From NCBI GenBank assembly GCA_903642235.1, contig CAHJWL010000011.1, positions 1 through 64,000 of the forward strand: a stretch of DNA of 64,000 bases, written 5' to 3'. The position numbers and the translations under genes are program-made. Origin of the DNA: Acidobacteriaceae bacterium (GTDB lineage Bacteria > Acidobacteriota > Terriglobia > Terriglobales > Acidobacteriaceae). Below, piece after piece: positions 25,937 through 37,800 of the stretch. The notes under the pieces were generated by a model. The model ran no database searches, had not been told where the DNA came from, and saw nothing but the letters and a program-made list of their open reading frames with translations. Positions within the stretch are counted from its first letter, which is position 1, and every line of letters starts with the position of its first letter.

Positions 25937-26740
25937 ATGGCGACGCAGCTGGATCAGATTCTTGCGCACACAGCGATGCAGGTCGAAGAGCGAAAGGCAG
26001 CGGCGCATCTGCCCGCGCTGGAGCAGGCAGCGGCGGCGCATCGGCCCCGTGGTTTCCGGGCAAGCCTCGAGCGGGTCGCGGCTCAGGAACCCGCCATCAT
26101 CGCGGAGATTAAGAAAGCGTCCCCGTCCAAAGGTCTCATCCGCGCGGACTTCAGGCCGCAGGCGCTGGGTTCGGCGCTTGAGCGCGCAGGAGCGGCCTGC
26201 CTGAGTGTGCTGACAGACAGCGAGTTCTTCCAGGGATCGCTGGCGGATCTGCAGGCGGTGTCGGAGGCAGTCGAGATCCCGGTACTGCGCAAAGACTTCA
26301 TCCTGGACCCGTTTCAGATTCTCGAGGCGCGAGCCGCGGGAGCTGATGCGGTTCTGCTTATCGTGGCGGCGCTCGATGACGACACACTCGGCCTGCTGCA
26401 CACCTTCGCCGAGGATCTCGAGCTCGATGTCCTGGTGGAGGCGCATACGCATGAGGAGATCGATCGGGCGGTTGCCCTGGGCGCTCGCATGATCGGCGTC
26501 AACAGCCGTGATCTGAAGAGCTTCACCGTAAAGACCGAATCGCTTCTGTTCATGGTGGACGCTCTGCCCAGGCATGTACTCCGGGTGGCGGAGAGCGGCA
26601 TCCGGTCCGCGGAAGACGTACGCGCGCTGCAGGCCGGGGGCTATCAGGCCTTTCTCGTAGGCGAAGCCCTCATGCGACAGCCGGATCCTGCGGCGACACT
26701 CGCTCTGCTGCTCGACCGCGAGTACTCGCACACCATCTGA
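25937..26740 (+). CDS. trpC: Indole-3-glycerol phosphate synthase
   Basis: 267 residues, the normal length. Converts CdRP to indole-3-glycerol phosphate in tryptophan synthesis. All landmarks of the TIM barrel are present: IAEIKKASPSKG, LRKDFILD, LVEAH, NSRDLKSF, ESGI and FLVGEALM. It is followed 44 bases later by trpF, which makes its substrate. The other trp genes are not in the window. Confidence 0.97.
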   Translation: MATQLDQILAHTAMQVEERKAAAHLPALEQAAAAHRPRGFRASLERVAAQEPAIIAEIKKASPSKGLIRADFRPQALGSALERAGAACLSVLTDSEFFQGSLADLQAVSEAVEIPVLRKDFILDPFQILEARAAGADAVLLIVAALDDDTLGLLHTFAEDLELDVLVEAHTHEEIDRAVALGARMIGVNSRDLKSFTVKTESLLFMVDALPRHVLRVAESGIRSAEDVRALQAGGYQAFLVGEALMRQPDPAATLALLLDREYSHTI

Positions 26741-26784
26741 GCGCGAACATCCGTTTCAGCACTACAAGGGAGAGCGGATCTGCT

Positions 26785-27474
26785 GTGTGGGTAAAGATTT
26801 GTGGCACGACAAACCTCGACGATGCGCGGCTTGCGGTAAGTGCAGGCGCGGATGCCGTCGGATTTGTGCTGGCGGCGGCGAGCCGGCGGCGCGTCACCCT
26901 GGAAGCCGCGGCGCGGATCTCGCGCGTGCTGGCGGAGGAGTCGCCGCTTGTAGAGCGGGTAGGCGTCTTTGAAGCCGTGGACGCCGGCCAGCTGGTGGCG
27001 GCAGCGCGTGCAGCCGCTCTCACAGGGGTGCAGCTGCACGGCGGAGGCGGAGCGGCACTGGCGCGAGCCATGAAGGCCATCGCTCCGGAGCTGGCAGTGC
27101 TGGCGGTCGTCTCCTGGGAGATCGGCGCGCCGGATGCCGCAGCAAACGTCCGTCAGCAGATCCAGGCCATGCAGGCAGCAGGAGTGGAACGCGTGCTGCT
27201 GGACTCGAAGCTGGGTCCGGATCGGGGCGGGACAGGGGTGGCCTTTGCGTGGAAAGAGGCAGCCGAAGCGCTCGCCGATGTGCGGGATGGCCTGAAGCTG
27301 GTGGTCGCAGGTGGGCTCAAACCGGAGACCGTCGCGGAGGCCGTACACACGCTCCAACCGTGGGGTGTCGACGTGGCAAGCGGCGTCGAAGAGAGCCTTG
27401 GCCGTAAAAGCTCATCCGCGGTACAGGCCTTTGTGCAGGCGGCTCGCGTTCAAGTGCAAAATGCGATGGGCTGA
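26785..27474 (+). CDS. trpF: Phosphoribosylanthranilate isomerase
   Basis: 229 residues from a GTG start. TIM-barrel isomerase acting just before TrpC: VKICGTTNLDDARLAV with the catalytic Cys, GADAVGFVL, GVQLHGGGG, LLDSKLGPDRGGTG with the catalytic Asp, VVAGGLKPETVAEA and GVDVASGVE. Length is normal. Adjacent to trpC on the same strand, probably one transcript. Confidence 0.96.
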   Translation: MWVKICGTTNLDDARLAVSAGADAVGFVLAAASRRRVTLEAAARISRVLAEESPLVERVGVFEAVDAGQLVAAARAAALTGVQLHGGGGAALARAMKAIAPELAVLAVVSWEIGAPDAAANVRQQIQAMQAAGVERVLLDSKLGPDRGGTGVAFAWKEAAEALADVRDGLKLVVAGGLKPETVAEAVHTLQPWGVDVASGVEESLGRKSSSAVQAFVQAARVQVQNAMG

Positions 27475-27534
27475 GACGATCAAACCGCCCGGGTGTCGTC
27501 ACCGAACGGCTTGGAGCCGGGGAGGGCTGCTGTC

Positions 27535-27708
27535 TTACGAGCGGGCGACGGGTGTACTGTTGCGGATTCGCGGACTCCGGTCGTGAACGCGGGGAGAGCG
27601 ATCGTGGTACGTATGTGGCGTATCGTGCACCGTCACAACGCGGGGCTGCGCAAACGTGAGCGCTGGAGCCAGGGTCAGCAGCACGGCAAGTGTCAATCTT
27701 CGGGTCAT
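27535..27708 (-). CDS. Small secreted protein, 57 residues
   Basis: ATG at 27708 with GGAGG eight bases upstream opens a 57-residue frame: MTRRLTLAVLLTLAPALTFA is a clear signal peptide, then QPRVVTVHDTPHTYHDRSPR and a second HDRSPRIR copy, a His/Arg/Ser-rich mature part of about 36 residues. It is convergent with trpF. No family recognised; a role in metal or envelope binding would be a guess. The good ribosome binding site and signal peptide argue that it is real. Confidence 0.55.
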   Translation of the reverse strand: MTRRLTLAVLLTLAPALTFAQPRVVTVHDTPHTYHDRSPRVHDRSPRIRNSTPVARS

Positions 27709-28108
27709 CTGCAATACCTCCGAACGTGCTTATCTGACGTCGAAAACGGAGCAGCGGATTCAGAGAATCGCGAGTTCCTTCCTCAAAGCGCGCTCTGTTG
27801 CACTCCCACCTCCGTAGTATGTCGACGCACAAGAGAGGTGGCATTCAGAAATGTCATTCATAAATGTGCTGGAGGTTCCCCGCGCGCTAATGACAGGAGA
27901 GAGACACAGGCGTCCGGTCGCCGTCCCATCTTTTCGTTTGACTTCACCCGCCCGCTGCATGACGCTTAAAACCATCACGACCAACTCAGCCCTGCGCTCC
28001 TGAACCGATCGCATGCTGTCCTCCCCTCCCCACGGCATACCCCTGCCCGCCTTCCGCCCTCGATCCCGCTTCACTCTTCCGAGCCATCTGTAAGGAGCCT
28101 CCACCCGC
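27709..28108. other. Intergenic region upstream of the second receptor
   Basis: 400 bases between the small secreted gene and the receptor. It must hold divergent promoters, but I see no convincing -35/-10 pair, riboswitch or gene. A Shine-Dalgarno (AAGGAG) sits 11 bases before the receptor ATG. Confidence 0.4.
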
Positions 28109-31100
28109 ATGCACCCGCTGCAACAACATCGCCTCGCCCTCGCCGCCTGTCTCCTCACCGCGGCCGCTCCCGCCTTTGCTCAGAACGCCGCCCTCGGCAG
28201 CATCGCCGGCGTCGTCCGTGACGCAACCGGAGCCGTCGTCCCCAACGCCACCGTCCTCGTCACCAACGCCGGCACCGGCGCCTCCCGCACCCTCACCACA
28301 GACTCCGACGGCCACTACATCGCCACCTTCCTGCAGCCCGGAACGTACGAGGTTGTCCTCTCCGGCTCCGGCTACGGCAAAATCGATCAGAAGAACGTCA
28401 CCGTCACTGTCGGCAGCACCAACACCGTAGACGCCACATTGCCCAACGCCAGCGTCTCGACCGATGTCGTCGTTACCACCGACAACGTCCTCATCGACAC
28501 CGACAAGACGGAGTCCTCGCAGACCGTCGGCCAGGAGCTCGTCTCGAACCTCCCCGTCAACGGCCGCCGCTGGGACAACTTCGTCCTTCTGACCCCGAAC
28601 GTCGCCCCCGACGGCAACTCCGGCCTCATCTCCTATCGCGGCATCTCCGGCATCTACAACACCAACCTCGTCGACGGCGCCAACAACCAGCAGGCCTTCT
28701 TCTCGGAGGCGCGCGGCCGCTCCGTCGGAGCCCCCTACGTCTATCCGCTTGACGCCATCCAGGAGTTTGAGTCCTCCGTCTCCGCCTACTCGGCCGAGCT
28801 CGGCCAGTCCGCCGGCGGCGTCGTCAACGCCATCACCAAGTCCGGCACCAATGCCTTCCACGGCGATCTCTTCGAGTACTACCGCACCCCCGGCTTCAAC
28901 GCCCTCGATCCCTTGAACAAGTTCCAGGGACGTCTGCCCGGCGGCAATCCGCTCCTTCTCGTACAGCCCGTCAAGGTCCAGCACCAGTTCGGCGCCTCCG
29001 TCGGCGGTCCCATCCTCAAAGACAAGCTCTTCTTCCACGCCACCTACGACGGCTATCGTCGCGTCAACCCCATCACCTATCTCTCCACCTATAACAACGG
29101 CACCACCTCCATCCCACAGCTCGCCGGCCTCTGCGACGGCCGCACCTCCGGCTACGTCACTCGCGGCTCCGGCACTACGCAGGCGATCTATCCCTCGGTC
29201 ATCGCCGGCATCTCCCCCGCCCAGTGCACCGCCGCGGTGGACTTCATCAGCGCTACCCAGCTCGGCGCTTTTGCCCGCAACACCACCCAGGACATCTACT
29301 TCCCACGCCTCGATTGGCAGGCCACCGCCAAAACCCATCTCTCCGCCTCCTTCCTCTTCGAAAATCTGAAGATTCCCAACGGCTATAACTCCGGCACCAC
29401 CGTCTCGAACGGCGGTGTCTCGCAAAATGGCGGCATTAACTTCCACCAGCGCTACCTCACAGCCAACGCCGAGACCGCCCTCACCAGCCGCTCCACCAAC
29501 GTCGTCCACTTCCAGTGGTCGCGCGATCTTGAAACCGCCTCCACCAACTCCGGCGGCCCCGCCATCTCGCTCACCAACCTCTTCGCCTACGGCGAAACCT
29601 CCGCCCTGCCGCGCGGTGCCTTCCCCGACGAGCATCGCTGGCAGATCACCGACATCTACTCCACCGTTCGCGGCAAGCACTCGCTGAAGGCCGGCGTCGA
29701 TGTCAACCTCATCCACGAGCAGATCCAGAACCTCTTCCAGGGCGACGGCAGCTTCTCCTACAACACCGGCACCGCCGAGTTCAACTTCGCCAACTGGATC
29801 CAGGACGTCTATCAGGTCAACGGCGGCCGGCACTACAACAACTTCACCCAGGTCACCGATCCCCTCACCGGCAGCGGTCGCGACGACTTCTGGAACAAGA
29901 ACCTCGATATCTTCGCCGAAGACAACTGGAAGATCACGCCGAAGCTGCTCCTCTCACTCGGCGCCCGCTACGATGTCCAGCTCGTCCCGCAGCCCGACCG
30001 CCCCAACCTTTCCTCAGGCGTCGCCGCCGAGTACACCAGCACCATCAACACCGACTACAACATGGGCGCGCCCCGCTTCGGCTTCTCCTGGAACCCCTCC
30101 GAGGGCACCGTCGTGCGCGGCGGCTATGGCCTCTTCTTCGGACTTACCTCGAACTCCACCTTCTACACCATTCGGCGAGAGAACGGCGTCTACCAGCAGC
30201 AGTACAACGTCAACGCCACCACGAATCCGAACACCCCCTACGTTCCCCTCACGCAAACCGGTACCGGCACGCCCAACCGCGCCTTCCAGCAGTCCGGCTC
30301 CTACATCTCCTACGCCCCGCAGGGCGGTACCCCCGCCTTCACGCCGCCCGGCCCGGCTCCCGTCAACCAGGTCACCGGCGTCGCCAACCCTGCCGTTAAC
30401 CCCGGCCTGCCCACCGCCATCCTCTCCGCCCGCGGCCTCGCGCGGAACTTTCGCAACCCCTTCTCGCACTCGTGGGATCTCACGGTCGAGCAGCAGCTCC
30501 CGCTCCGCTCCACCCTCACCCTGGCCTACGTCGGCAACCGCGGCATGCGGCTTCCCGTTTTCGTCGACGGCAACGTCGACATCACCTCCGGTTCAACCGC
30601 GCGGCCCTACACGCAGTTGACCGCCGCCGGCGCGCCCGTGCAAGCCGTCGCCGTTCCCATCTACACCCGTCGCCTCACACCTGCTACCGGCTCCGTGCTC
30701 GCCGGCTTCTCGGACGTCAACGCCTGGTACCACGCGCTCGCGGTCACCGTGCGCAAACCTGTCTCCTACGGGGTTGAGGTCCTCGCGAATTACACCTGGG
30801 CTAGAACCATGGATGGCGGCCAGGTCTCCGGCGTCAACGGCACCTTCAACGGAACCGACACCCCCATCGATCCGTTCGCGCGTGGTCCGCGTCAGGGTCG
30901 CGGTGCCGAGTACTCCCGCTCCGACCTCGATCAGCGCGGTCGCTTCGTCGGCTCCGTCGTTGCAACCTCCAAGCTCCCCATTCCCAACCGCTTCGCCGCC
31001 TACGCTGTCAACGGCTTCCAGGTCTCCGGCACCTTCACCGCGCAGACCGGCTTCCCGCTCACCGCCTTCCTCAACAACTCGCCCGTCTCCGCTATCGGCG

Positions 31101-31507
31101 ACGGCGGCCTTACCGGCACCGCGCTCTCGCTCAACAACGCCGGCACCCCCGGCCGTGTCCCCGACACCATAGCCCGCCGCAACGCCTTCCCCGGCCCCGG
31201 CGTCCACAACCTCGACGCCCGCATCTCCCGTACCTTTCCTTTCTTCCGCGAAGGCATGAAGCTCGAGCTCGCCGCCGAAGCCTTCAACGTCATCAATCAC
31301 CGCAATATCCTCGCCGTCTCGCAGACCGCCTACAGCTACGTCGCCGTCAGCACACCCCGCAACCCCACCGTCTGCACACAGGACGCCGCCACCTCCGCCG
31401 GCTGCATCGTCCCCTATACCGCCACCCCCTTCGCCACCCCCACCAGCACCTCCAGCGTCCTCTACGGCCCCCGCCAGCTCCAGCTCCTCGGCAAGCTCTA
31501 CTTCTAA
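28109..31507 (+). CDS. Oar-like TonB-dependent receptor with carboxypeptidase-regulatory domain (second copy)
   Basis: 1132 residues, the same architecture as the receptor at 15985 but clearly diverged: signal peptide ending PAFAQ, Ig-like domain (VVPNATVLVTNAGTGASRTL; GHYIATFLQPGTYEVVLSGS), plug (LPVNGRRWDNFVLLTPNVAP; NTNLVDGANNQQAFF; GGVVNAITKSGTNAFHGDLF), then barrel ending GPRQLQLLGKLYF with a terminal Phe. Codon third positions are very C-rich, which produces long antisense open frames that are not genes. Followed 255 bases later by a TonB-C protein on the same strand. Substrate unknown. Confidence 0.93.
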   Translation: MHPLQQHRLALAACLLTAAAPAFAQNAALGSIAGVVRDATGAVVPNATVLVTNAGTGASRTLTTDSDGHYIATFLQPGTYEVVLSGSGYGKIDQKNVTVTVGSTNTVDATLPNASVSTDVVVTTDNVLIDTDKTESSQTVGQELVSNLPVNGRRWDNFVLLTPNVAPDGNSGLISYRGISGIYNTNLVDGANNQQAFFSEARGRSVGAPYVYPLDAIQEFESSVSAYSAELGQSAGGVVNAITKSGTNAFHGDLFEYYRTPGFNALDPLNKFQGRLPGGNPLLLVQPVKVQHQFGASVGGPILKDKLFFHATYDGYRRVNPITYLSTYNNGTTSIPQLAGLCDGRTSGYVTRGSGTTQAIYPSVIAGISPAQCTAAVDFISATQLGAFARNTTQDIYFPRLDWQATAKTHLSASFLFENLKIPNGYNSGTTVSNGGVSQNGGINFHQRYLTANAETALTSRSTNVVHFQWSRDLETASTNSGGPAISLTNLFAYGETSALPRGAFPDEHRWQITDIYSTVRGKHSLKAGVDVNLIHEQIQNLFQGDGSFSYNTGTAEFNFANWIQDVYQVNGGRHYNNFTQVTDPLTGSGRDDFWNKNLDIFAEDNWKITPKLLLSLGARYDVQLVPQPDRPNLSSGVAAEYTSTINTDYNMGAPRFGFSWNPSEGTVVRGGYGLFFGLTSNSTFYTIRRENGVYQQQYNVNATTNPNTPYVPLTQTGTGTPNRAFQQSGSYISYAPQGGTPAFTPPGPAPVNQVTGVANPAVNPGLPTAILSARGLARNFRNPFSHSWDLTVEQQLPLRSTLTLAYVGNRGMRLPVFVDGNVDITSGSTARPYTQLTAAGAPVQAVAVPIYTRRLTPATGSVLAGFSDVNAWYHALAVTVRKPVSYGVEVLANYTWARTMDGGQVSGVNGTFNGTDTPIDPFARGPRQGRGAEYSRSDLDQRGRFVGSVVATSKLPIPNRFAAYAVNGFQVSGTFTAQTGFPLTAFLNNSPVSAIGDGGLTGTALSLNNAGTPGRVPDTIARRNAFPGPGVHNLDARISRTFPFFREGMKLELAAEAFNVINHRNILAVSQTAYSYVAVSTPRNPTVCTQDAATSAGCIVPYTATPFATPTSTSSVLYGPRQLQLLGKLYF

Positions 31508-31762
31508 CCCGGCATCCACTGCGCAATCTCAAGCGGCTCCGATTCCATCCTCGGAGCCGCTGCCGTTTGCCATGTCATTCAAAGCCTCCTCTGACCCATA
31601 CCCGGAGGGATCTGCTTTCCACCACGAGTGCCCGGTCCGCCTCTCACAACCCATGCAAGCCGTCATCTCTGCCGAAGCGCAACGCGCGAAGAAGAGACTG
31701 CATCCAGGCTTCAGCCGGCAAGTTGGCCGCCGTAAAATCCGCTCTTGCGGTATCGTGCCTGA

Positions 31763-32599
31763 GTGCGACCTCTCTTCCTCCTTGCAGTCCTGTCTCTGAC
31801 CTGCCAGCTTCAAGCGCAAAGTACCCTCGCCGACCTGAAAGCCCGTCTCGTCAAGCAGCCCCTCTACCTCCGTGGAAGATGGCGTGATGACAAGCTCTTC
31901 TTTGACACCTCGGGTCAGCTGATTGGCACCTCCGCGCCCACGACCTTCACCATTGCCGGGATCGAGATCCGATCCGTAGACCTCAAAGCCGACCGCCTGA
32001 TCCTCAAAGGAAGGCGCGCCGGCCTCGAGTTCAAGCATGACCAGCCAAAGCGCGTCGTGATCGACAAGGAAGCGGTCCAGATCGAGATCGCGGCCCCTCC
32101 CGCTGGAGACTACACCGTCCCACTCGAGCGCATCCTCACGCCAAAGCTTCCTGATCTGCTCTTGGCCGTGCCCTCCTACTGGCTCCCCTTCGTCCAGCAG
32201 CATCTGCTTCCCTCTGAACTCCCGCACGCGCCCGGCGCAGCAGGTAGCTCAGACCAGATGCCATCGTCCCGATCTTCCCGGCCAGGCCCAGATGCTCCAT
32301 CAGCAGCACAGCCATTCAAGGTGGGCGGCAGCGTGACCGCTCCGCGTTTGGTTGTTCAAGCCGAACCGCAATTCAGTCCTCAGGCAAGATCCATGCAGTA
32401 CGCCGCGACGGTCCTGGTACAGCTCGTGGTGGATGCTAATGGAGATCCTTCCCACCCGGTCATCCTGCGCCCTGCAGGCCTGGAGCTGGATGAACGTGCC
32501 CTGGCAGCGGTGGCTCACTACAAGTTCGTTCCAGCCACGAGCAACGGCCGTCCCGTCCCTGTTGAGGTGAACATCGACATCAACTTCCAGATCTTCTAG
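31763..32599 (+). CDS. TonB C-terminal domain protein
   Basis: 278 residues from a GTG start, with a signal peptide or N-terminal anchor (LFLLAVLSLTCQLQAQ), a middle beta-rich region (residues 25-150), a Ser/Pro linker and a C-terminal TonB-type domain: AATVLVQLVVDANGDPSHPV, ELDERALAAVAHYKFVPATS and GRPVPVEVNIDINF. TonB-C proteins contact TonB-dependent receptors; its location directly after one supports that. It lacks the classical long Pro-rich spanner and a clear transmembrane anchor, so it may be a secreted relative rather than the energy-transducing TonB. Confidence 0.8.
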   Translation: MRPLFLLAVLSLTCQLQAQSTLADLKARLVKQPLYLRGRWRDDKLFFDTSGQLIGTSAPTTFTIAGIEIRSVDLKADRLILKGRRAGLEFKHDQPKRVVIDKEAVQIEIAAPPAGDYTVPLERILTPKLPDLLLAVPSYWLPFVQQHLLPSELPHAPGAAGSSDQMPSSRSSRPGPDAPSAAQPFKVGGSVTAPRLVVQAEPQFSPQARSMQYAATVLVQLVVDANGDPSHPVILRPAGLELDERALAAVAHYKFVPATSNGRPVPVEVNIDINFQIF

Positions 32600-32681
32600 C
32601 CGAAGCCCTACTCCCCATCGTTAACCCATCCCCTAAAAGTCCCAATCCCAAATCCCCCGTCAACCCTCTAAACTCACCCGT

Positions 32682-35105
<2,424 letters not shown>

Positions 35106-35134
35106 AGGCCTAGTATGTATTTTCGAGGTTTTTC

Positions 35135-35431
35135 GTGCCTGACCAAGTTTTCCTGGATGAGTCACAGAAGCAGAAGGTGATCGATGCGCTTACGAAGGTG
35201 GGTGCCGTCAAGCCGTGTCCGCGGTGTGACAATCCTACTTTCGCAACGGCGGATACCGCGTTTGCTCGACCGCTACAAACATCTCTTCCTCAAGTCTTGA
35301 TAGCTGGCAGCTACGTTGTTACTGTGGCTGTTTTTTGCAAAAGGTGTGGCTTTCTGAGTGAACACGCAATCGGAGTCTTGGGGCTTTCCATCGCAGACCT
35401 TCAGCTAGGGAGCCCGCATACCAGTGAGTGA
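35135..35431 (+). CDS. Small zinc-ribbon protein
   Basis: 98 residues from a GTG start. Two cysteine pairs, PCPRCDN near residue 28 and FCKRCGF near 69, form a likely zinc ribbon around a hydrophobic stretch (VLIAGSYVVTVAVF). No named family recognised. Its end overlaps the start of the next gene by eight bases, so the two are probably co-translated. Base composition is less GC-rich than glmS. Confidence 0.68.
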   Translation: MPDQVFLDESQKQKVIDALTKVGAVKPCPRCDNPTFATADTAFARPLQTSLPQVLIAGSYVVTVAVFCKRCGFLSEHAIGVLGLSIADLQLGSPHTSE

Positions 35432-35978
35432 TCCATCCCCCCCTCCTCTTAGCTCTGGTTCGCTTGCCTCCGAGGTCGTTGAAGGGGCTTCGCTTGTATT
35501 CTGTGTTGCCCCGGACAACTTAGTAATTTCGGAAGATAGGCTCGAGAATACGTTACTGAAATATAGAGATCAGCTCGAAGCGCGAGACAAGTGGTTGGCA
35601 CCCGGCGCTCTCGCCTTGTCCTTGCTTCTCGCATTAACAACTTCGACGTTTAATACCATTATCCTAAAGGGCGAAACGTGGCACGCGATCTTTCTGGTCG
35701 GATTGATCGCAGATATTATTTGGCTTGTAGTGGTCCTCACCAAAAGGCGCAAAGTAGTAGAGATTTATGAAATTGTCTCCGACTTGAAGCGCGGAGGAAA
35801 AGCAAGACCAATGATACCGGTGAAAAACGCGGAGCAGCTATCTTCTAGAGGCCAGTCTTACCCTTCGACCGGTATACCAAGAGTCATTAATCTGGTGCCG
35901 CAATGTAGTCGGTGCGGAAATCAGCTACAACAATCATCAGGGCAACAGATCTGCCCCATATGCGGATGCATTAACTAG
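35424..35978 (+). CDS. Two-helix membrane protein with C-terminal zinc ribbon
   Basis: 184 residues: acidic N-terminus, two adjacent membrane helices (LAPGALALSLLLALTTSTFN; IFLVGLIADIIWLVVVLT), a short basic loop and a C-terminal ribbon with QCSRCGNQ and QICPICGC. The start overlaps the preceding zinc-ribbon gene. No known family. The pair may be a membrane-linked sensor or assembly unit, but that is only a guess. Confidence 0.7.
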   Translation: MSDPSPPPLSSGSLASEVVEGASLVFCVAPDNLVISEDRLENTLLKYRDQLEARDKWLAPGALALSLLLALTTSTFNTIILKGETWHAIFLVGLIADIIWLVVVLTKRRKVVEIYEIVSDLKRGGKARPMIPVKNAEQLSSRGQSYPSTGIPRVINLVPQCSRCGNQLQQSSGQQICPICGCIN

Positions 35979-35988
35979 GAAGGTGTAT

Positions 35989-36327
35989 ATGGTTAGCCTC
36001 AACGGATTGTGGACCATAATTTACAGCAGCGGCGCCAACTTCGATGGTGGTGTCGTGGTCTTCCGAGATGGGACACTTCTTGGCGGCGACAATCTATTTT
36101 TCTACGTGGGCAGCTATTCAACCCAAGCTTCTACTCTGACTGCAGAAATAAGCTGCATGGCGTTCACCAAAAACACGACCACAATTTTCGGTGTTCCGGC
36201 AGATCGATTCATGCTTAACGTGAACGGAAACATTCAGGAAGGAACCATCACAGCGACTGGAAATGTTCCAAACGCCCCTGGATTAAACGTCTCCTTAAGG
36301 ATCACTAAACGTAGTGAACTGCAGTGA
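35989..36327 (+). CDS. GrlR-like small regulatory protein
   Basis: About 112 residues. The pattern LNGLWTIIYSS, GGVVVFRDGTLLGGDNLFFY and the SLRITKR ending match the GrlR domain family, beta-barrel proteins named after the negative regulator of type III secretion in enteropathogenic E. coli. Relatives occur widely without any secretion system, so that role should not be carried over. The frame opens at 35983 (MYMVSLNG); the second ATG at 35989 is preferred. Confidence 0.7.
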   Translation: MVSLNGLWTIIYSSGANFDGGVVVFRDGTLLGGDNLFFYVGSYSTQASTLTAEISCMAFTKNTTTIFGVPADRFMLNVNGNIQEGTITATGNVPNAPGLNVSLRITKRSELQ

Positions 36328-36346
36328 TCTCTGATTACCTGGTCTC

Positions 36347-37165
36347 TTACCGAATGTTAAAGCGCAGTGTTTGAAACGGTTCAGCTTGGCAGTTTTCGCA
36401 TCTCGCAAGAATGCCGATACTAAAACCCGCGGTAGTGGAGAGCGGTAGCCTGATCGCGATGATCGTTGAGAATGCCTCTGTGGCAGGAAGCTGCAGGAAG
36501 GCTCTCTGTCTGTCAGTATCATCTGCGCCAGGGGGTCTCGAAAAGCCGACAGGCTGTGGCGCATAGGAGCATTGTTGACAAAGCCTGACTCCGATAGTTC
36601 CATTTCTCGCTTGAACCTCAGAGGTGTTGCTCACCAAGAGAGTGAATTTGACCACTCTGTCGGCGGGAACGGTAACGGTCAGTTCCTTTCTGGTAAGGTC
36701 CTCCGGACCTCCAATCTCCGCGAGGGAGGCTACTAGAATAGCTTTTGGTGGGGAAAGCGCCTTACGCGTAGAAGCTAACTCGCTTCTAAGGTTATCCGCT
36801 TCCTTTTGCAGACCGGCCTTTTCTAAGGCACTCTGAAGGGCGAGCATTTCTGCACTTAGCGCTGAAAGCTTGGCTTCAGATCGTAATGTACTTTCTTCTT
36901 GCAGGTGCTTAGCGGATTCCACTGAATTCTTAAGCTCTGAAATGGTGTGAGCATCCAGATCATGTACTCGGTCTGCCCTTCGCTGTTGCTCGGCCGCTTT
37001 TTTCCCATTTAGGTATGTGCTCATCATGGACGCGATTCCTAGAGTCACTACGAAAAGGATCACCAGTCCTCTTCGTAATCTGGTTGCGTGAGCATTCCAA
37101 TCCTTGAGGAGAGCGAGCATGGCTAGAGCCATCGTCGTGACGTAGACAATGTAAGTCGATATCAT
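36347..37165 (-). CDS. Coiled-coil membrane protein of unknown function
   Basis: 272 residues: two N-terminal membrane helices (ISTYIVYVTTMALAMLALL; LVILFVVTLGIASMMSTYL), a coiled coil from about 65 to 135 (ISELKNSVESAKHLQEES; LQSALEKAGLQKEADNLR), then a beta-rich domain with four cysteines (LCQQCS, CENCQ). Convergent with the GrlR-like gene, 19 bases apart. No family recognised. Less GC-rich than the flanking genes, suggesting it came in with the cassette at 35.1 kb. Confidence 0.68.
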   Translation of the reverse strand: MISTYIVYVTTMALAMLALLKDWNAHATRLRRGLVILFVVTLGIASMMSTYLNGKKAAEQQRRADRVHDLDAHTISELKNSVESAKHLQEESTLRSEAKLSALSAEMLALQSALEKAGLQKEADNLRSELASTRKALSPPKAILVASLAEIGGPEDLTRKELTVTVPADRVVKFTLLVSNTSEVQARNGTIGVRLCQQCSYAPQPVGFSRPPGADDTDRQRAFLQLPATEAFSTIIAIRLPLSTTAGFSIGILARCENCQAEPFQTLRFNIR

Positions 37166-37311
37166 CGTCCCTCGCGTACAGGTAAAAAAGCGCGGATAGG
37201 ACCGCGAACCCTTGTCAAAACTATCAGAACAGATGATGTTCGCTCACCTTCGTGGGAACAAACCCACCCGCACCCCCGTACTCTCCCTCACCACACCCGG
37301 AGAGCCACACC

Positions 37312-37800
37312 ATGCCTCACCCCCTCATCGCCGCCACCCTGTCCCTGCTGCTCTCTGCCACCCTCCTGCCCGCCCAAACCCCACCCGCCCTCGACCAGAT
37401 CCACTCCCAGCCCGAGCTCGAAGCGACCATCCGCTCCCTCGACACCGCCCTCTTCGCCGCCTACAACGCCTGCAACCTCCCCGCCTTCTCCGCGCTCCTC
37501 GCCGACGACGTCGAGTTCTACCACGACCAGGGCGGCCTCACCCTCGGCCGCGCCGCCCTCACCGAGTCCGTCCGCAAGAACGTCTGCGGCCACGTCACCC
37601 GCCAACTCACCCCCGGCTCCCTCCGCGTCTACCCCATGAAGGGCCTCGGCGCCGTCGAAATGGGAACCCACCGCTTCTTTGAGAACGGCAGCCCCACCCC
37701 CTCGGGCGAAGCCGACTTCGTCCACCTCTGGCTCTACAAAGACAACGCCTGGCACCTCGCCCGCGTCCTCTCCTACGACCACCACGCCGTCCGGAACTGA
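37312..37800 (+). CDS. Secreted NTF2/SnoaL-like protein (DUF4440-type)
   Basis: 162 residues from the ATG at 37312 (GGAGAG 8 bases upstream). Signal peptide PLIAATLSLLLSATLLPAQ, then an NTF2-like fold: EATIRSLDTALFAAYNACNL, FSALLADDVEFYHDQGG and a C-terminal VHLWLYKDNAWHLARVLSYD. Such domains bind small molecules or act as accessory domains; no catalytic residues are assigned. The upstream open frame from 37252 is not likely to be translated. Confidence 0.8.
   Translation: MPHPLIAATLSLLLSATLLPAQTPPALDQIHSQPELEATIRSLDTALFAAYNACNLPAFSALLADDVEFYHDQGGLTLGRAALTESVRKNVCGHVTRQLTPGSLRVYPMKGLGAVEMGTHRFFENGSPTPSGEADFVHLWLYKDNAWHLARVLSYDHHAVRN

Noticed and set aside
27986-29833. 615-codon open frame antisense to the second TonB-dependent receptor
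   Set aside because: Its Gly/Val/Glu/Asp-rich product is the mirror of the C-rich third positions of the receptor. It has no domain, signal or ribosome binding site.
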